NCBI RefSeq assembly: GCF_000571935.1
Contig: NZ_ATAX01000024.1
Span: 62,001-126,000 of the forward strand
Source of the DNA: Ruminococcus flavefaciens 007c
GTDB lineage: Bacteria; Bacillota; Clostridia; Oscillospirales; Ruminococcaceae
DNA length: 64,000 nt
Reading direction: 5' to 3'
Made by a program: the position numbers and the translations under genes. Positions 17,552 to 25,617 of this stretch are shown here, one piece after another; positions within the stretch are counted from its first letter, which is position 1, and each line of letters opens with the position of its first letter. The notes beneath the pieces were generated by a model, which was given only the letters and a program-made list of their open reading frames with translations, did no database searches and was not told where the DNA came from.

Positions 17552-18226
17552 ATGGGAACAAAATATACCAATCCTTTAAAAAAGATTATACCGAGCAAGC
17601 TTGAAACGGGTTTTCAGCAGTTTTTATACAAGCACGTAGGCGTTCATATACCCAAAAGCCTGACACCAAATGATATGACTCTTATTGGTGCATTTGGAGG
17701 ATTATTCGCAATTATAGCAACACTTCTTGCTAATATAAGTCCGTTTTTTTTCATTGGTACCATAATCGGTCTTGCAGTACATCTTGTAGCAGATGATCTT
17801 GACGGATATGTGGCAAGAAGCAGGGGAATGTCTTCAAGAGAAGGAGCATATTTTGATCTGATAACGGATGTCCTGTTTTCAACATTTCTGCTTCTTTCTT
17901 TCGGTCTGACTCCATACTGCCACATGGCAGTTGCGGCTTTTGCTGCGCCGCTTTACGGTATCATCAATGTAACAATGATGAATTATATCATATATTACAA
18001 TGAATTTCTTTTCCCGCGCCTCGGACCAATCGAAGCGCACCTCGCATATGCTTCTGTCTGTATCCTTGGAATCATATTCGGTGACAGAGAAATTATCTGT
18101 ATCGGAAGTGCAGGATTTACTGTAATGGATATTGTAATGTTTATAGGTATGATTCCAATGTATTATGAGATGTTCAGAATGCAGATAGGGCTCCTCAGAC
18201 GTCTGAAGGAGACTGATAAAAAATGA
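17552..18226 (+). CDS. CDP-alcohol phosphatidyltransferase family protein
   Basis: Start at ATG 17552 after TGGAGGAT. The 224-residue membrane protein has the full family signature D-x2-D-G-x2-A-R-x8-G-x3-D-x3-D (DDLDGYVARSRG then EGAYFDLITD, about residues 76-101) between hydrophobic helices. Enzymes of this family swap CMP on a CDP-linked lipid or alcohol for another alcohol, making phosphatidylglycerol phosphate, phosphatidylserine, phosphatidylinositol or choline/ethanolamine lipids. Which alcohol is used here cannot be told. Its stop overlaps the next start (ATGA). Confidence 0.9.
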   Translation: MGTKYTNPLKKIIPSKLETGFQQFLYKHVGVHIPKSLTPNDMTLIGAFGGLFAIIATLLANISPFFFIGTIIGLAVHLVADDLDGYVARSRGMSSREGAYFDLITDVLFSTFLLLSFGLTPYCHMAVAAFAAPLYGIINVTMMNYIIYYNEFLFPRLGPIEAHLAYASVCILGIIFGDREIICIGSAGFTVMDIVMFIGMIPMYYEMFRMQIGLLRRLKETDKK

Positions 18227-18849
18227 AAGAAATATATATCGTTCTTATACGCGCTCATACTGGACTCGGCAGCATTGCGAGACGATTTACAGGCTATGAA
18301 TATACCCATATCGCGGTCAGCCTTGACAGAAGTCTTACAGATTTTGTAAGCTATTCGCGAAGGTATCATAGCTTTCCCTTTGATGCAGGATTTACACATG
18401 AATACAGGGATTATTATGCCTTCGGAAAGCATCAAGATGTAAAAATAAAGGTATTCAGGCTTTGTCCTGATAATACGCACTATAATGCGGTGCTCGGATT
18501 CATTGAACAATGTGAAAATGACAATGATGAAGTTTTCAACCTTTTTTCAATGGCAACAATGCCTCTGCTTCATGGTTTCAGAATATATAAGGCTAATAAT
18601 TGTATGTCTTTTACTGCTAAGGTCATTGAATTGTCGGGAGCTGCTGATATGCCTGTGGCGTACTATAAGTATTCGATAAAGGATATAGACGAACTTCTTG
18701 AAAAGAATTTTCTTTTTGAGGGAAGACTCAGAAGAAAGCCGTCAGAGAGATATAACAAATATATGCGCAGTTTTGAGCCAATAAAGTATTTTAGTGATAT
18801 GAGCAAGCTTTTGCTTACGCTCGTTTTGAGGCTTATTTACAAGAAATAA
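18223..18849 (+). CDS. Putative permuted papain-fold (NlpC/P60, YiiX-like) protein
   Basis: A 208-residue protein. YTHIAVSLDRSL (His about 28-29) precedes NNCMSFTAKVIEL (Cys about 127), the order of a circularly permuted papain fold as in YiiX/YaeF and LRAT-like proteins, where His comes first and Cys later. Members cleave or transfer acyl groups on lipids or amides. A hydrophobic C-terminus (LLLTLVLRLIYK) may be a membrane foot. It is the last gene of the lipid operon, coupled to the phosphatidyltransferase by a 4-bp overlap. Family assignment comes from motif order only and is moderate. Confidence 0.6.
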   Translation: MKEIYIVLIRAHTGLGSIARRFTGYEYTHIAVSLDRSLTDFVSYSRRYHSFPFDAGFTHEYRDYYAFGKHQDVKIKVFRLCPDNTHYNAVLGFIEQCENDNDEVFNLFSMATMPLLHGFRIYKANNCMSFTAKVIELSGAADMPVAYYKYSIKDIDELLEKNFLFEGRLRRKPSERYNKYMRSFEPIKYFSDMSKLLLTLVLRLIYKK

Positions 18850-19226
18850 TGTTTTTTTACTCATTTATTCTTTGATATGTTTTTGTCAATATGATTACTT
18901 TTTAACAAAGTGTACAAATCGTATAATGTGCTGCTCATATTACCAGGTATAAACTCTCGAAAAGAGCAGTCTGACTTATATGCAACCGATTAAATAAGTG
19001 TTATTTGTGCATTATAACAATTTTAGCTGCTGATTTTTATTGATTTGTGTTTTTGTATTGATTTTTTTTGTAACAGTCAGTATAATAAATGTATATAAGA
19101 GTAGATGGGGATTCATATAATTATAAAATGTTTTATTTGCTGTATTGAAGATTTTGTATTATTTATATAATAAAATAATTTTAATTTGCAGTATGCGTTC
19201 AGTGTCGCTGTTGGAGGGATTACATA
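18850..19226. other. 377-bp AT-rich intergenic region
   Basis: No gene seen and no clear terminator after the lipid operon. It holds the promoter at 19058-19086, a further TATAAT at 18922-18927 with only a poor -35, and a weak inverted repeat CTGCTC/GAGCAG (18931-18967). The leader from about 19093 to 19226 is long and A/T-rich. Confidence 0.6.
19058..19086 (+). promoter_or_regulatory. Promoter for the nucleotide-sugar dehydratase gene
   Basis: TTGATT, 17 bp, TATAAT; about 135-nt leader before ATG 19227, which follows GGAGGG. Confidence 0.8.
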
Positions 19227-21164
19227 ATGAAAAAGTTTTTCAGAAATTTCAAATGCCGTAAGATAATACTTGCAGTTGCTGATGTTTTTATTGTTTGTAT
19301 CGCTGCTCTGATGGCAAATTTTATTCTGTCGTTCTTTGACAGGAAAATTGATGAATCCCTATTGATAATATCAGGTGCTGTAAGCGCAATATGCTGCTTT
19401 GGAAGCCTTCTTATTACAGGAGCTTACAGCAAAATGTGGCGTTATTTCAACAGAAAAGACTATCTTACATGCATTTACGGCGCGATCGTTGGTATTGTAG
19501 TTTCTGCATCGATTTTATTTATTATTGATAATTCATTCTACCCACTATATACAGCAGTTCATTTAGCATTCATCACCGTAGGCATCTGTCTTTTCAGATA
19601 TCTTTTCAAGTGCGCATTTATAACCCTTGCCAAGCCAAAGGTATATAAAGGAAAACGCACTATGGTCATTGGCGGAGGACAAGCTTGCAAGACGATAATA
19701 AAAGAGATATACAATGCTCAGCATTCCCCGTATTCAGATGACAAGCAGGTTACTATTTTCAATCCTGTTTGTATTATTGACGATGACCGTGATAAAATCG
19801 GCCTGGAGATCGGCGGAGTTGAAATTGTCGGCACCACTGCTGAGATACACAGATTTGTAAAGGAAAAGAAGATCGAGCAGATACTTTTTGCCATACCTTC
19901 GTGTCTTGACGGTGAAAGAAAGCGCATACTCGATATATGTTCTGATACAAAGATCCCTGTCAAGGTGGTTCCGTTTATCGGAAATCTCGTATTTGATGAG
20001 AATAATAAGACAATCATACATCAGATACGTGATATTAAGGTGGAGGATCTTCTCGGCCGTGATCCTATAACCTTCGATAACGACGATATCAGAAACTTTA
20101 TCAGCGGTAAGGTTTGCATGGTAACAGGCGGCGGAGGAAGTATCGGTTCAGAGCTTGTACGTCAGATTGCTAAGTATACTCCGAAGAGAGTAATAATAGT
20201 TGATATTTACGAAAATAATGCCTATGAGATCGAGCAGGAGCTCAAAATGGAATACGGTGACGAGTTGTCACTGGTTACTCTTATTGCCTCCGTTAGGGAT
20301 TATTTCCGGATGAATCAGATATTTGACACATATAAGCCCGATGTTGTATTCCATGCGGCAGCTCATAAACACGTTCCGCTTATGGAAGTGTCTCCTATGG
20401 AAGCGATTAAAAACAACATTATCGGTACATTCAACGTTGCAACTCTTGCTCAGTATCATGATGTAGGAAAATTTGTGATGATCTCTACCGATAAAGCGGT
20501 TAATCCGACAAATGTCATGGGTGCTTCAAAGCGCTGCTGTGAGATGATAGTACAGTATCTTGCTCAGCAGCATGAAGGAAAAACAGAATTTGTTACAACG
20601 CGTTTCGGCAATGTTCTGGGTTCAAACGGTTCGGTTATACCGCTATTCAAGAAGCAGATAGAGCAGGGAAGACCTGTTACTGTTACACATCCTGATATTA
20701 TACGTTATTTTATGACTATTCCCGAGGCTGTAAATCTTGTTATGGAGGCAGCTGCTATTGCTAAGGGCGGAGAGATATTTGTCCTTGATATGGGCGAACC
20801 CGTAAAGATCGTTACTCTTGCGGAAAATCTTATCCGTATGTATGGAAAAGAGCCTTATAAGGACGTTGAGATCAGATTTACAGGCCTTCGTCCAGGCGAA
20901 AAGATAAAGGAAGAGCTTCTTATGAATGAGGAAGGACTTCAGAAGACATCCAACAAGCTCATATTTATAGGCAAACAGATCGAGATCGATGAAGCTACTT
21001 TTGCATTCCGTCTTAATTCACTGCGCAACGCTGCACTGGAAAACAATGAAAAGGTTGCTGTTGATGCTCTTCATGATATGGTTCCGACATTTATTAATCC
21101 TGATGAGTTCAACAATAAGGAACTCAAGAAGGAGATCATTGAAAAGACTGTTGAGTCTGCCTGA
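19227..21164 (+). CDS. Polytopic UDP-sugar 4,6-dehydratase (CapD/PglF family)
   Basis: A 645-residue protein. Four N-terminal membrane helices (about 15-130) precede a first Rossmann segment (TMVIGGGQACKTII) and then the catalytic SDR domain from about 285 (VTGGGGSIGSELVRQI). ISTDKAVNPTNVMGASKRCCE carries the T-D/M-x3-K active-site set of 4,6-dehydratases, and FMTIPEAVNLV and GLRPGEKIKEELL are typical of CapD/FlaA1/PglF. It should make a 4-keto-6-deoxy sugar from UDP-GlcNAc or similar, the first step to bacillosamine or fucosamine-type glycans. No glycosyltransferase genes follow; it is monocistronic, with a terminator 16 bp downstream. Confidence 0.92.
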   Translation: MKKFFRNFKCRKIILAVADVFIVCIAALMANFILSFFDRKIDESLLIISGAVSAICCFGSLLITGAYSKMWRYFNRKDYLTCIYGAIVGIVVSASILFIIDNSFYPLYTAVHLAFITVGICLFRYLFKCAFITLAKPKVYKGKRTMVIGGGQACKTIIKEIYNAQHSPYSDDKQVTIFNPVCIIDDDRDKIGLEIGGVEIVGTTAEIHRFVKEKKIEQILFAIPSCLDGERKRILDICSDTKIPVKVVPFIGNLVFDENNKTIIHQIRDIKVEDLLGRDPITFDNDDIRNFISGKVCMVTGGGGSIGSELVRQIAKYTPKRVIIVDIYENNAYEIEQELKMEYGDELSLVTLIASVRDYFRMNQIFDTYKPDVVFHAAAHKHVPLMEVSPMEAIKNNIIGTFNVATLAQYHDVGKFVMISTDKAVNPTNVMGASKRCCEMIVQYLAQQHEGKTEFVTTRFGNVLGSNGSVIPLFKKQIEQGRPVTVTHPDIIRYFMTIPEAVNLVMEAAAIAKGGEIFVLDMGEPVKIVTLAENLIRMYGKEPYKDVEIRFTGLRPGEKIKEELLMNEEGLQKTSNKLIFIGKQIEIDEATFAFRLNSLRNAALENNEKVAVDALHDMVPTFINPDEFNNKELKKEIIEKTVESA

Positions 21165-21179
21165 TATAAGATATATAAT

Positions 21180-21209
21180 GACTGCTGTTCTTCGGAACAG
21201 CAGTTTTTA
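21180..21209 (+). terminator. Intrinsic terminator
   Basis: ACTGCTGTTC, TTCG tetraloop, GAACAGCAG, then TTTTT. Confidence 0.92.
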
Positions 21210-21301
21210 TATTAAAATTGTCAAAATATACCTATTTCAACGGTGAGGTATATTTATTTTGTATTAAGGGGAAAAAGTACACTTCCATGCCGGCTGTAAT
21301 A

Positions 21302-21330
21302 TTGACAAATCCCCGAAGCAGTGGTATAAT
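21302..21330 (+). promoter_or_regulatory. Consensus promoter of glnN
   Basis: Perfect TTGACA, 17 bp, perfect TATAAT. The leader is too short for a riboswitch, so nitrogen control would have to act at this promoter or on the enzyme. Confidence 0.93.
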
Positions 21331-21388
21331 TTTTAAATATAATGGAGTATTGTATATAGAGTAAGAATGCTCTGAGGAGGAAATGTAT

Positions 21389-23488
21389 ATGTCAGTTAAT
21401 ATTCCCGAGATGTTTGCCTGCAATGTATTCAATGAGGAGGTCATGAAAACAAGACTTCCAAAAAATGTTTATAAAGCTCTTAAGAGGACCATGCAGAACA
21501 ATGAGCCTCTTGCAGATATGGAAACAGCAGATGTGGTTGCTAATACCATTAAGGATTGGGCTATAGAAAGAGGAGCTACTCATTATACCCACTGGTTCCA
21601 GCCAATGACAGGTTCAACGGCTGAAAAGCATGACTGCTTTATAAGTCCTGCTCCGAACGGTATGGCTATTATGGAATTTTCGGGTAAGGCACTCGTAAAG
21701 GGAGAACCTGATGCTTCATCATTTCCGTCAGGCGGTCTGAGAAGGACCAGCACAGCAAGGGGATATACGGCATGGGATCCTACTTCATACTGCTTTGTTA
21801 AAGAAGGAAGCCTTTATATCCCTACAGTTTTTGTTTCGTATACCGGAGAAGTTCTTGACAAAAAGACTCCGCTCCTTCGCTCTATGCAGGCTCTCAGCAA
21901 GACAGCTGTAAGATTTCTGAAGCTTTTTGGCAACGACAGAGTTACCAGGGTCACTTCAACTGTCGGCGCAGAGCAGGAATACTTCCTTATAGACAAAAAA
22001 ATGTATGATCAGCGTGAGGATCTTATCCTTACAGGCAGAACCCTGTTTGGCGCAAAGCCTCCTAAGGGACAGGATCTTGACGATCAGTATTTCGCAAATC
22101 TTCGCCCGAGAATTGCGGCATATATGGCAGACCTTGATGAAGAACTCTGGAAACTCGGCATTTATTCCAAGACAAAGCATAACGAAGTCGCTCCTGCACA
22201 GCATGAGATGGCTCCTATATTCACCACTTCCAATCTCGGTACAGATCAGAATGAGCTTGCCATGGAAGTAATGGAAAAGGTAGCGCTTAAGCACGGTCTT
22301 GTTTGTCTTCTTCACGAAAAGCCTTTTGAAGGTGTAAACGGTTCAGGTAAGCATAATAACTGGTCTATGTCCACGAATGACGGTCAGAATCTGCTTGATC
22401 CCGGCGATACGCCCATGGATAACCTTCAGTTCCTTACAATACTCTGTGCTCTTATAAAGGGTGTAGATGAGTATGCAGATCTTATGAGACTTTCGGCTGC
22501 ATCAGCTGGCAACGATCATAGACTTGGCGCTGATGAAGCACCTCCTGCCATTGTATCCATGTTCCTCGGTGAGGAGCTTGAAGCTGTACTACAGGCAATC
22601 GAAGACGATTCTGCTGTATACAAGACAGAGGCAAGAGCTTTCAAGATCGGTGTTGATGCTCTTCCTTCATTCCCAAAAGATTCAACAGACAGAAACAGAA
22701 CCTCTCCGTTTGCTTTCACGGGTAACCGTTTTGAGTTCAGGATGGTCGGTTCTTCCGATAATATTGCTTGTCCGAATGTTCTTCTTAATACCATTGTATG
22801 TGAAGAATTAAGTCAGTTTACTGAAATTCTCGAGCCATACAAGGGAAAAGACAATTTTGACGCAGAGGTCAGAAAGCTTCTCAAGAGTGTACTCAAGGAA
22901 CACAGACGTATCATCTTCAACGGCGACGGCTATTCTCCTGAATGGGTTAAGGAGGCCGAAAGACGCGGACTTCCGAATTATGTTTCAACCGTTGATTGTA
23001 TGCCTCATTATACAGATGAGAAGAATATAAAGATCTTCCGTAAATTTGAGATATACAATCAGAATGAAGTTACAGCAAGAAAAGAGATACATCTCGAAAA
23101 GTATTCCAAGACAATACGTATTGAAGCACGTACAATGGTCGAAATGGCAAGAAAGCAGCTTCTTCCCGCAACCATGGACTATGTTCATACTCTCTGTGAC
23201 GGTATTGCCGTAAAGGAAAAGATAGATTTAGGCTGCAATACTGACAGAAAGATCGCTAAAAAGCTCAATGAGCTTGCTGACAGCTTCTATGATTCTATCG
23301 AAAGACTCGAACAGCGTATAAACGAAGCAAATGCCGTTGAAGGAATTCAGAAGCAGGCCGAGTTCTTCCATGATGTTGTTCTTGCTGAAATGGATATTAT
23401 GAGAAATATCGCAGATGAGATAGAGCTGAATATGCCTTCTGCAAAATGGCCTATACCTGCATATTCCGAGATCATCTATAATGTTTGA
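21389..23488 (+). CDS. glnN: Glutamine synthetase type III (GlnN)
   Basis: About 699 residues, the size of GSIII and much longer than GSI or GSII. Start chosen at the second ATG (21389), 8 bases after GAGGAGG; the ATG at 21383 is too close to it. GSIII hallmarks are ATHYTHWFQPMTGSTAEKHDCF, ATP/metal segments GAEQEYFLIDK and KHNEVAPAQHEMAPIF, NGSGKHNNWS, and EFRMVGSS. It condenses glutamate and ammonia with ATP and is the main assimilation enzyme in Bacteroidales and many Ruminococcaceae. Monocistronic, with its own strong promoter and terminator. Confidence 0.97.
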   Translation: MSVNIPEMFACNVFNEEVMKTRLPKNVYKALKRTMQNNEPLADMETADVVANTIKDWAIERGATHYTHWFQPMTGSTAEKHDCFISPAPNGMAIMEFSGKALVKGEPDASSFPSGGLRRTSTARGYTAWDPTSYCFVKEGSLYIPTVFVSYTGEVLDKKTPLLRSMQALSKTAVRFLKLFGNDRVTRVTSTVGAEQEYFLIDKKMYDQREDLILTGRTLFGAKPPKGQDLDDQYFANLRPRIAAYMADLDEELWKLGIYSKTKHNEVAPAQHEMAPIFTTSNLGTDQNELAMEVMEKVALKHGLVCLLHEKPFEGVNGSGKHNNWSMSTNDGQNLLDPGDTPMDNLQFLTILCALIKGVDEYADLMRLSAASAGNDHRLGADEAPPAIVSMFLGEELEAVLQAIEDDSAVYKTEARAFKIGVDALPSFPKDSTDRNRTSPFAFTGNRFEFRMVGSSDNIACPNVLLNTIVCEELSQFTEILEPYKGKDNFDAEVRKLLKSVLKEHRRIIFNGDGYSPEWVKEAERRGLPNYVSTVDCMPHYTDEKNIKIFRKFEIYNQNEVTARKEIHLEKYSKTIRIEARTMVEMARKQLLPATMDYVHTLCDGIAVKEKIDLGCNTDRKIAKKLNELADSFYDSIERLEQRINEANAVEGIQKQAEFFHDVVLAEMDIMRNIADEIELNMPSAKWPIPAYSEIIYNV

Positions 23489-23503
23489 GTTTATAAAAAA
23501 ATC

Positions 23504-23540
23504 AAAAGGTCACAAAACTTATGTTTGTGACCTTTTTTAT
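23504..23540 (+). terminator. Intrinsic terminator of glnN
   Basis: AAAAGGTCACAAA, 7-base loop, TTTGTGACCTTTTTT. Confidence 0.93.
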
Positions 23541-23557
23541 TATCCCCTACAGATTAA

Positions 23558-23586
23558 TAAAAAAGGCAGCCGTATAAGCTGCCTCA
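23558..23586 (-). terminator. Intrinsic terminator of uppP
   Basis: GGCAGC-N7-GCTGCC stem, followed on the minus strand by a TTTTTT run, just after the uppP stop. Confidence 0.85.
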
Positions 23587-23590
23587 ATTT

Positions 23591-24451
23591 TTAAAATATA
23601 GCTTTGCATCCAAAGTAAGCAAGTACAAGCAGACCAAGAATGATCCTGTACCAGCCGAACACCTTGAAATCGTGCTTTTTAATGTAATCCATGAGGAATT
23701 TGATAACAAATATGGATACAAGGAAGGAAACTACACAGCCTGTCAGTAATACCACAAGCTCGCTTCCGCTGAAGTTGAATCCGAATTTCACAAGCTTCAA
23801 AAGGCTTGCTCCGAACATAACAGGAATTGCAAGGTAGAATGTAAATTCAGCTGCAACTGTTCTTGAAACTCCGATGAGAAGTGCACCTACGATAGTAGCA
23901 CCCGAACGGGATGTACCCGGGAAAATTGCCGCAATAAGCTGGAAAACACCGATTATAAAAGCAGTATTGAATGTAAGCTCGGCAATAGTATTTATTTTGG
24001 GCTTTTTGCCTTTGTTCCAGTTTTCGATGATAATGAAGGCGATACCGAAAACAATCAGAGCTATCGCAACGGTCCACGGATTATAAAGATGCTCGTCTAT
24101 CCAGTCATCAAGAAGGAGACCGATAACAGCAGCTGGCAGACAAGCTACCAGAACCTTGAACCACATCATGAATATATCTTTTTTGATCATCTGCCCGAAG
24201 GGCGATTTGTTAATAGGATGTGAATTGTTTTTCTTGCCAAAAGGCCATAGCTTTTTCCAGAATATCACAACAACAGCCATAATAGCTCCCAGCTGGATAA
24301 CAACATCAAACATTTCCTTGAACTCATCTGATTTGTCGAGGTTAAGGAATTCTCCTACAAGTATGAGATGACCTGTACTGCTTATGGGCAGCCATTCGGT
24401 TATGCCTTCGACAATACCGAGAATGACCGTTTTTATTATCTCCCAAATCAT
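23591..24451 (-). CDS. uppP: Undecaprenyl-diphosphatase UppP (BacA)
   Basis: A 286-residue protein with about eight membrane helices. Both signature loops are present: EGITEWLPISSTGHLILV near the N-terminus (catalytic Glu/Ser/His region) and FPGTSRSGATI near residue 180 (Arg). It dephosphorylates undecaprenyl pyrophosphate for reuse in peptidoglycan and wall polymer synthesis and gives basal bacitracin tolerance. The ribosome site AAAGGAA precedes ATG 24451. It is downstream of the Crp/Fnr-type gene on the same strand with a 61-bp gap. Confidence 0.96.
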   Translation of the reverse strand: MIWEIIKTVILGIVEGITEWLPISSTGHLILVGEFLNLDKSDEFKEMFDVVIQLGAIMAVVVIFWKKLWPFGKKNNSHPINKSPFGQMIKKDIFMMWFKVLVACLPAAVIGLLLDDWIDEHLYNPWTVAIALIVFGIAFIIIENWNKGKKPKINTIAELTFNTAFIIGVFQLIAAIFPGTSRSGATIVGALLIGVSRTVAAEFTFYLAIPVMFGASLLKLVKFGFNFSGSELVVLLTGCVVSFLVSIFVIKFLMDYIKKHDFKVFGWYRIILGLLVLAYFGCKAIF

Positions 24452-24512
24452 AATAAAATGTTCCTTTCAGAATAAAATACAAGCTATATTATAACATATT
24501 TGCAGTTGACTG

Positions 24513-25181
24513 TCAATTGTCAGAATCGTGATTTCTTACCAGAGTGAATTTACGTTTTGATATAGTAAGTATGCCAGCTTTTTTCAATCTGGTCATTTCT
24601 CGTTGAAGTGCGCTTCTGTTAACGCAAAGATAATCAGATAGTGCTGTGGTTGAGAAAGGAATTTTAGGTGTTTTTCCTTTTGGTGTCTTTTCTTCGATTA
24701 TACTCAGACAGCTGATAAGCTTATCTTCAATAGAGCGCTGGCTGAGTACTTCTATTCTTTCGTTCAGAGAAATAGCTTTTTCAGACATAAGTTCCAAAAG
24801 GTTTTCTACAACACGTGAATGACATTGGCAGGCGTTTTCACATCTTTTTGTGATTTTCGAACGTCTTACAAACATTATCTCACACTCGTTTTCGGCAATG
24901 ATCTCGATACCGCTGCGCTGAGAGGCTGTAAAAGTAAAGTAAACACCGAATACGCTCTGCTCGTCGAGCGACTCCATTATAGAGCGCACTCCGTTTATGT
25001 CGTAGCGTACCATTACTGCGGTTCCGCTGAGTACAATGCCGAGTTTATCCGGATTATCTGAATAATCCATTATTTTGCTGCCTGTTTTGAATTTTCTTAT
25101 GTCCGCGTTAAAGCAGCTTATCATTCTGCGGCAGTCGTTTTGATCTATACCCTTAAAAAGTACGTTATATTCAGGTAACAT
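24513..25181 (-). CDS. Crp/Fnr-family transcriptional regulator
   Basis: Start at ATG 25181 (MLPEYNVLFKGI) after CGGAGGAG; 222 residues. An N-terminal cyclic-nucleotide-type beta-roll (about 10-110) is followed by the dimer helix and a winged HTH near 165-210 (FSTTALSDYLCVNRSALQREMTRLKKAGIL). Cys100 and the cluster C114-x3-C118-x-C120 at the start of the dimer helix could sense redox state, but no Fnr-type N-terminal cysteine set is present. The neighbouring divergent genes encode a glycyl-radical-tail protein and a rubrerythrin, so oxygen or peroxide response is the likely theme. A 16-bp palindrome sits in its own leader. Confidence 0.9.
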   Translation of the reverse strand: MLPEYNVLFKGIDQNDCRRMISCFNADIRKFKTGSKIMDYSDNPDKLGIVLSGTAVMVRYDINGVRSIMESLDEQSVFGVYFTFTASQRSGIEIIAENECEIMFVRRSKITKRCENACQCHSRVVENLLELMSEKAISLNERIEVLSQRSIEDKLISCLSIIEEKTPKGKTPKIPFSTTALSDYLCVNRSALQREMTRLKKAGILTISKRKFTLVRNHDSDN

Positions 25182-25194
25182 AAAACTCCTCCGT

Positions 25195-25210
25195 TGTTGC
25201 AGATGCAACA
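25195..25210. promoter_or_regulatory. Crp/Fnr-type palindrome between divergent genes
   Basis: TGTTG-N6-CAACA is a perfect palindrome apart from the central two bases and has the 5-6-5 geometry of Crp-family sites. It lies in the leader of the regulator gene and, by estimate, at -41.5 from the start site of the divergent operon, the classic class II activator position. Confidence 0.65.
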
Positions 25211-25227
25211 GATTTTTTATATTCTAT

Positions 25228-25256
25228 ATGATACAATATATTCAGACAAAAGTCAA
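25228..25256 (-). promoter_or_regulatory. Promoter of the Crp/Fnr-type regulator gene
   Basis: Minus strand TTGACT, 17 bp, TATCAT. Confidence 0.7.
25229..25237 (+). promoter_or_regulatory. Extended -10 element of the divergent operon
   Basis: TGATACAAT on the plus strand (TG-n-TACAAT) with no good -35, as expected for an activator-dependent promoter. It overlaps the minus-strand -10, so the two promoters probably compete. Confidence 0.5.
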
Positions 25257-25282
25257 TACTATACTAATGGAGGTCAATAACA

Positions 25283-25549
25283 ATGGAAGTAAATGTTGTA
25301 GGTGAACAGCTTTCTCAGAATGAGATCAATGCATATATCGACTATGGCAGAAAGAAATACTCTGACAGAGAAATTATCGGAATGACTGTAAAGACTGACG
25401 GCGAATACGTTGATCTTCGTTATGATTTTGCCAAGGATGTCCCTTTCGACAGGATCAGGAGAATAACAGGATACCTTGTAGGTACACTTGACCGTTTCAA
25501 TAATGGCAAACGCGCTGAAGAACACGACAGAGTAAAACATTCAGTATGA
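25283..25549 (+). CDS. Small protein resembling the C-terminal glycyl-radical tail of NrdD
   Basis: An 88-residue protein. Residues 57-86 read R-R-I-T-G-Y-L, then DRFNNGKRAEEHDRVKH, closely following the end of class III ribonucleotide reductase NrdD, where R-x-x-G-Y-L holds the radical glycine. The cysteine zinc motif and the whole catalytic barrel of NrdD are absent; residues 1-55 are a small alpha/beta region of unknown origin. ATG 25283 follows AATGGAGGTC. It is 68 bp upstream of a reverse rubrerythrin. Databases may label such proteins simply as anaerobic ribonucleotide reductase. The tail match is recalled from NrdD sequences, not computed. Confidence 0.75.
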   Translation: MEVNVVGEQLSQNEINAYIDYGRKKYSDREIIGMTVKTDGEYVDLRYDFAKDVPFDRIRRITGYLVGTLDRFNNGKRAEEHDRVKHSV

Positions 25550-25617
25550 TCGTCTGAGACGCTTGTGGTTTTACAGGTGTTTATGACTTAAAAATAAAAA
25601 AACGGAGGTATAAAACA

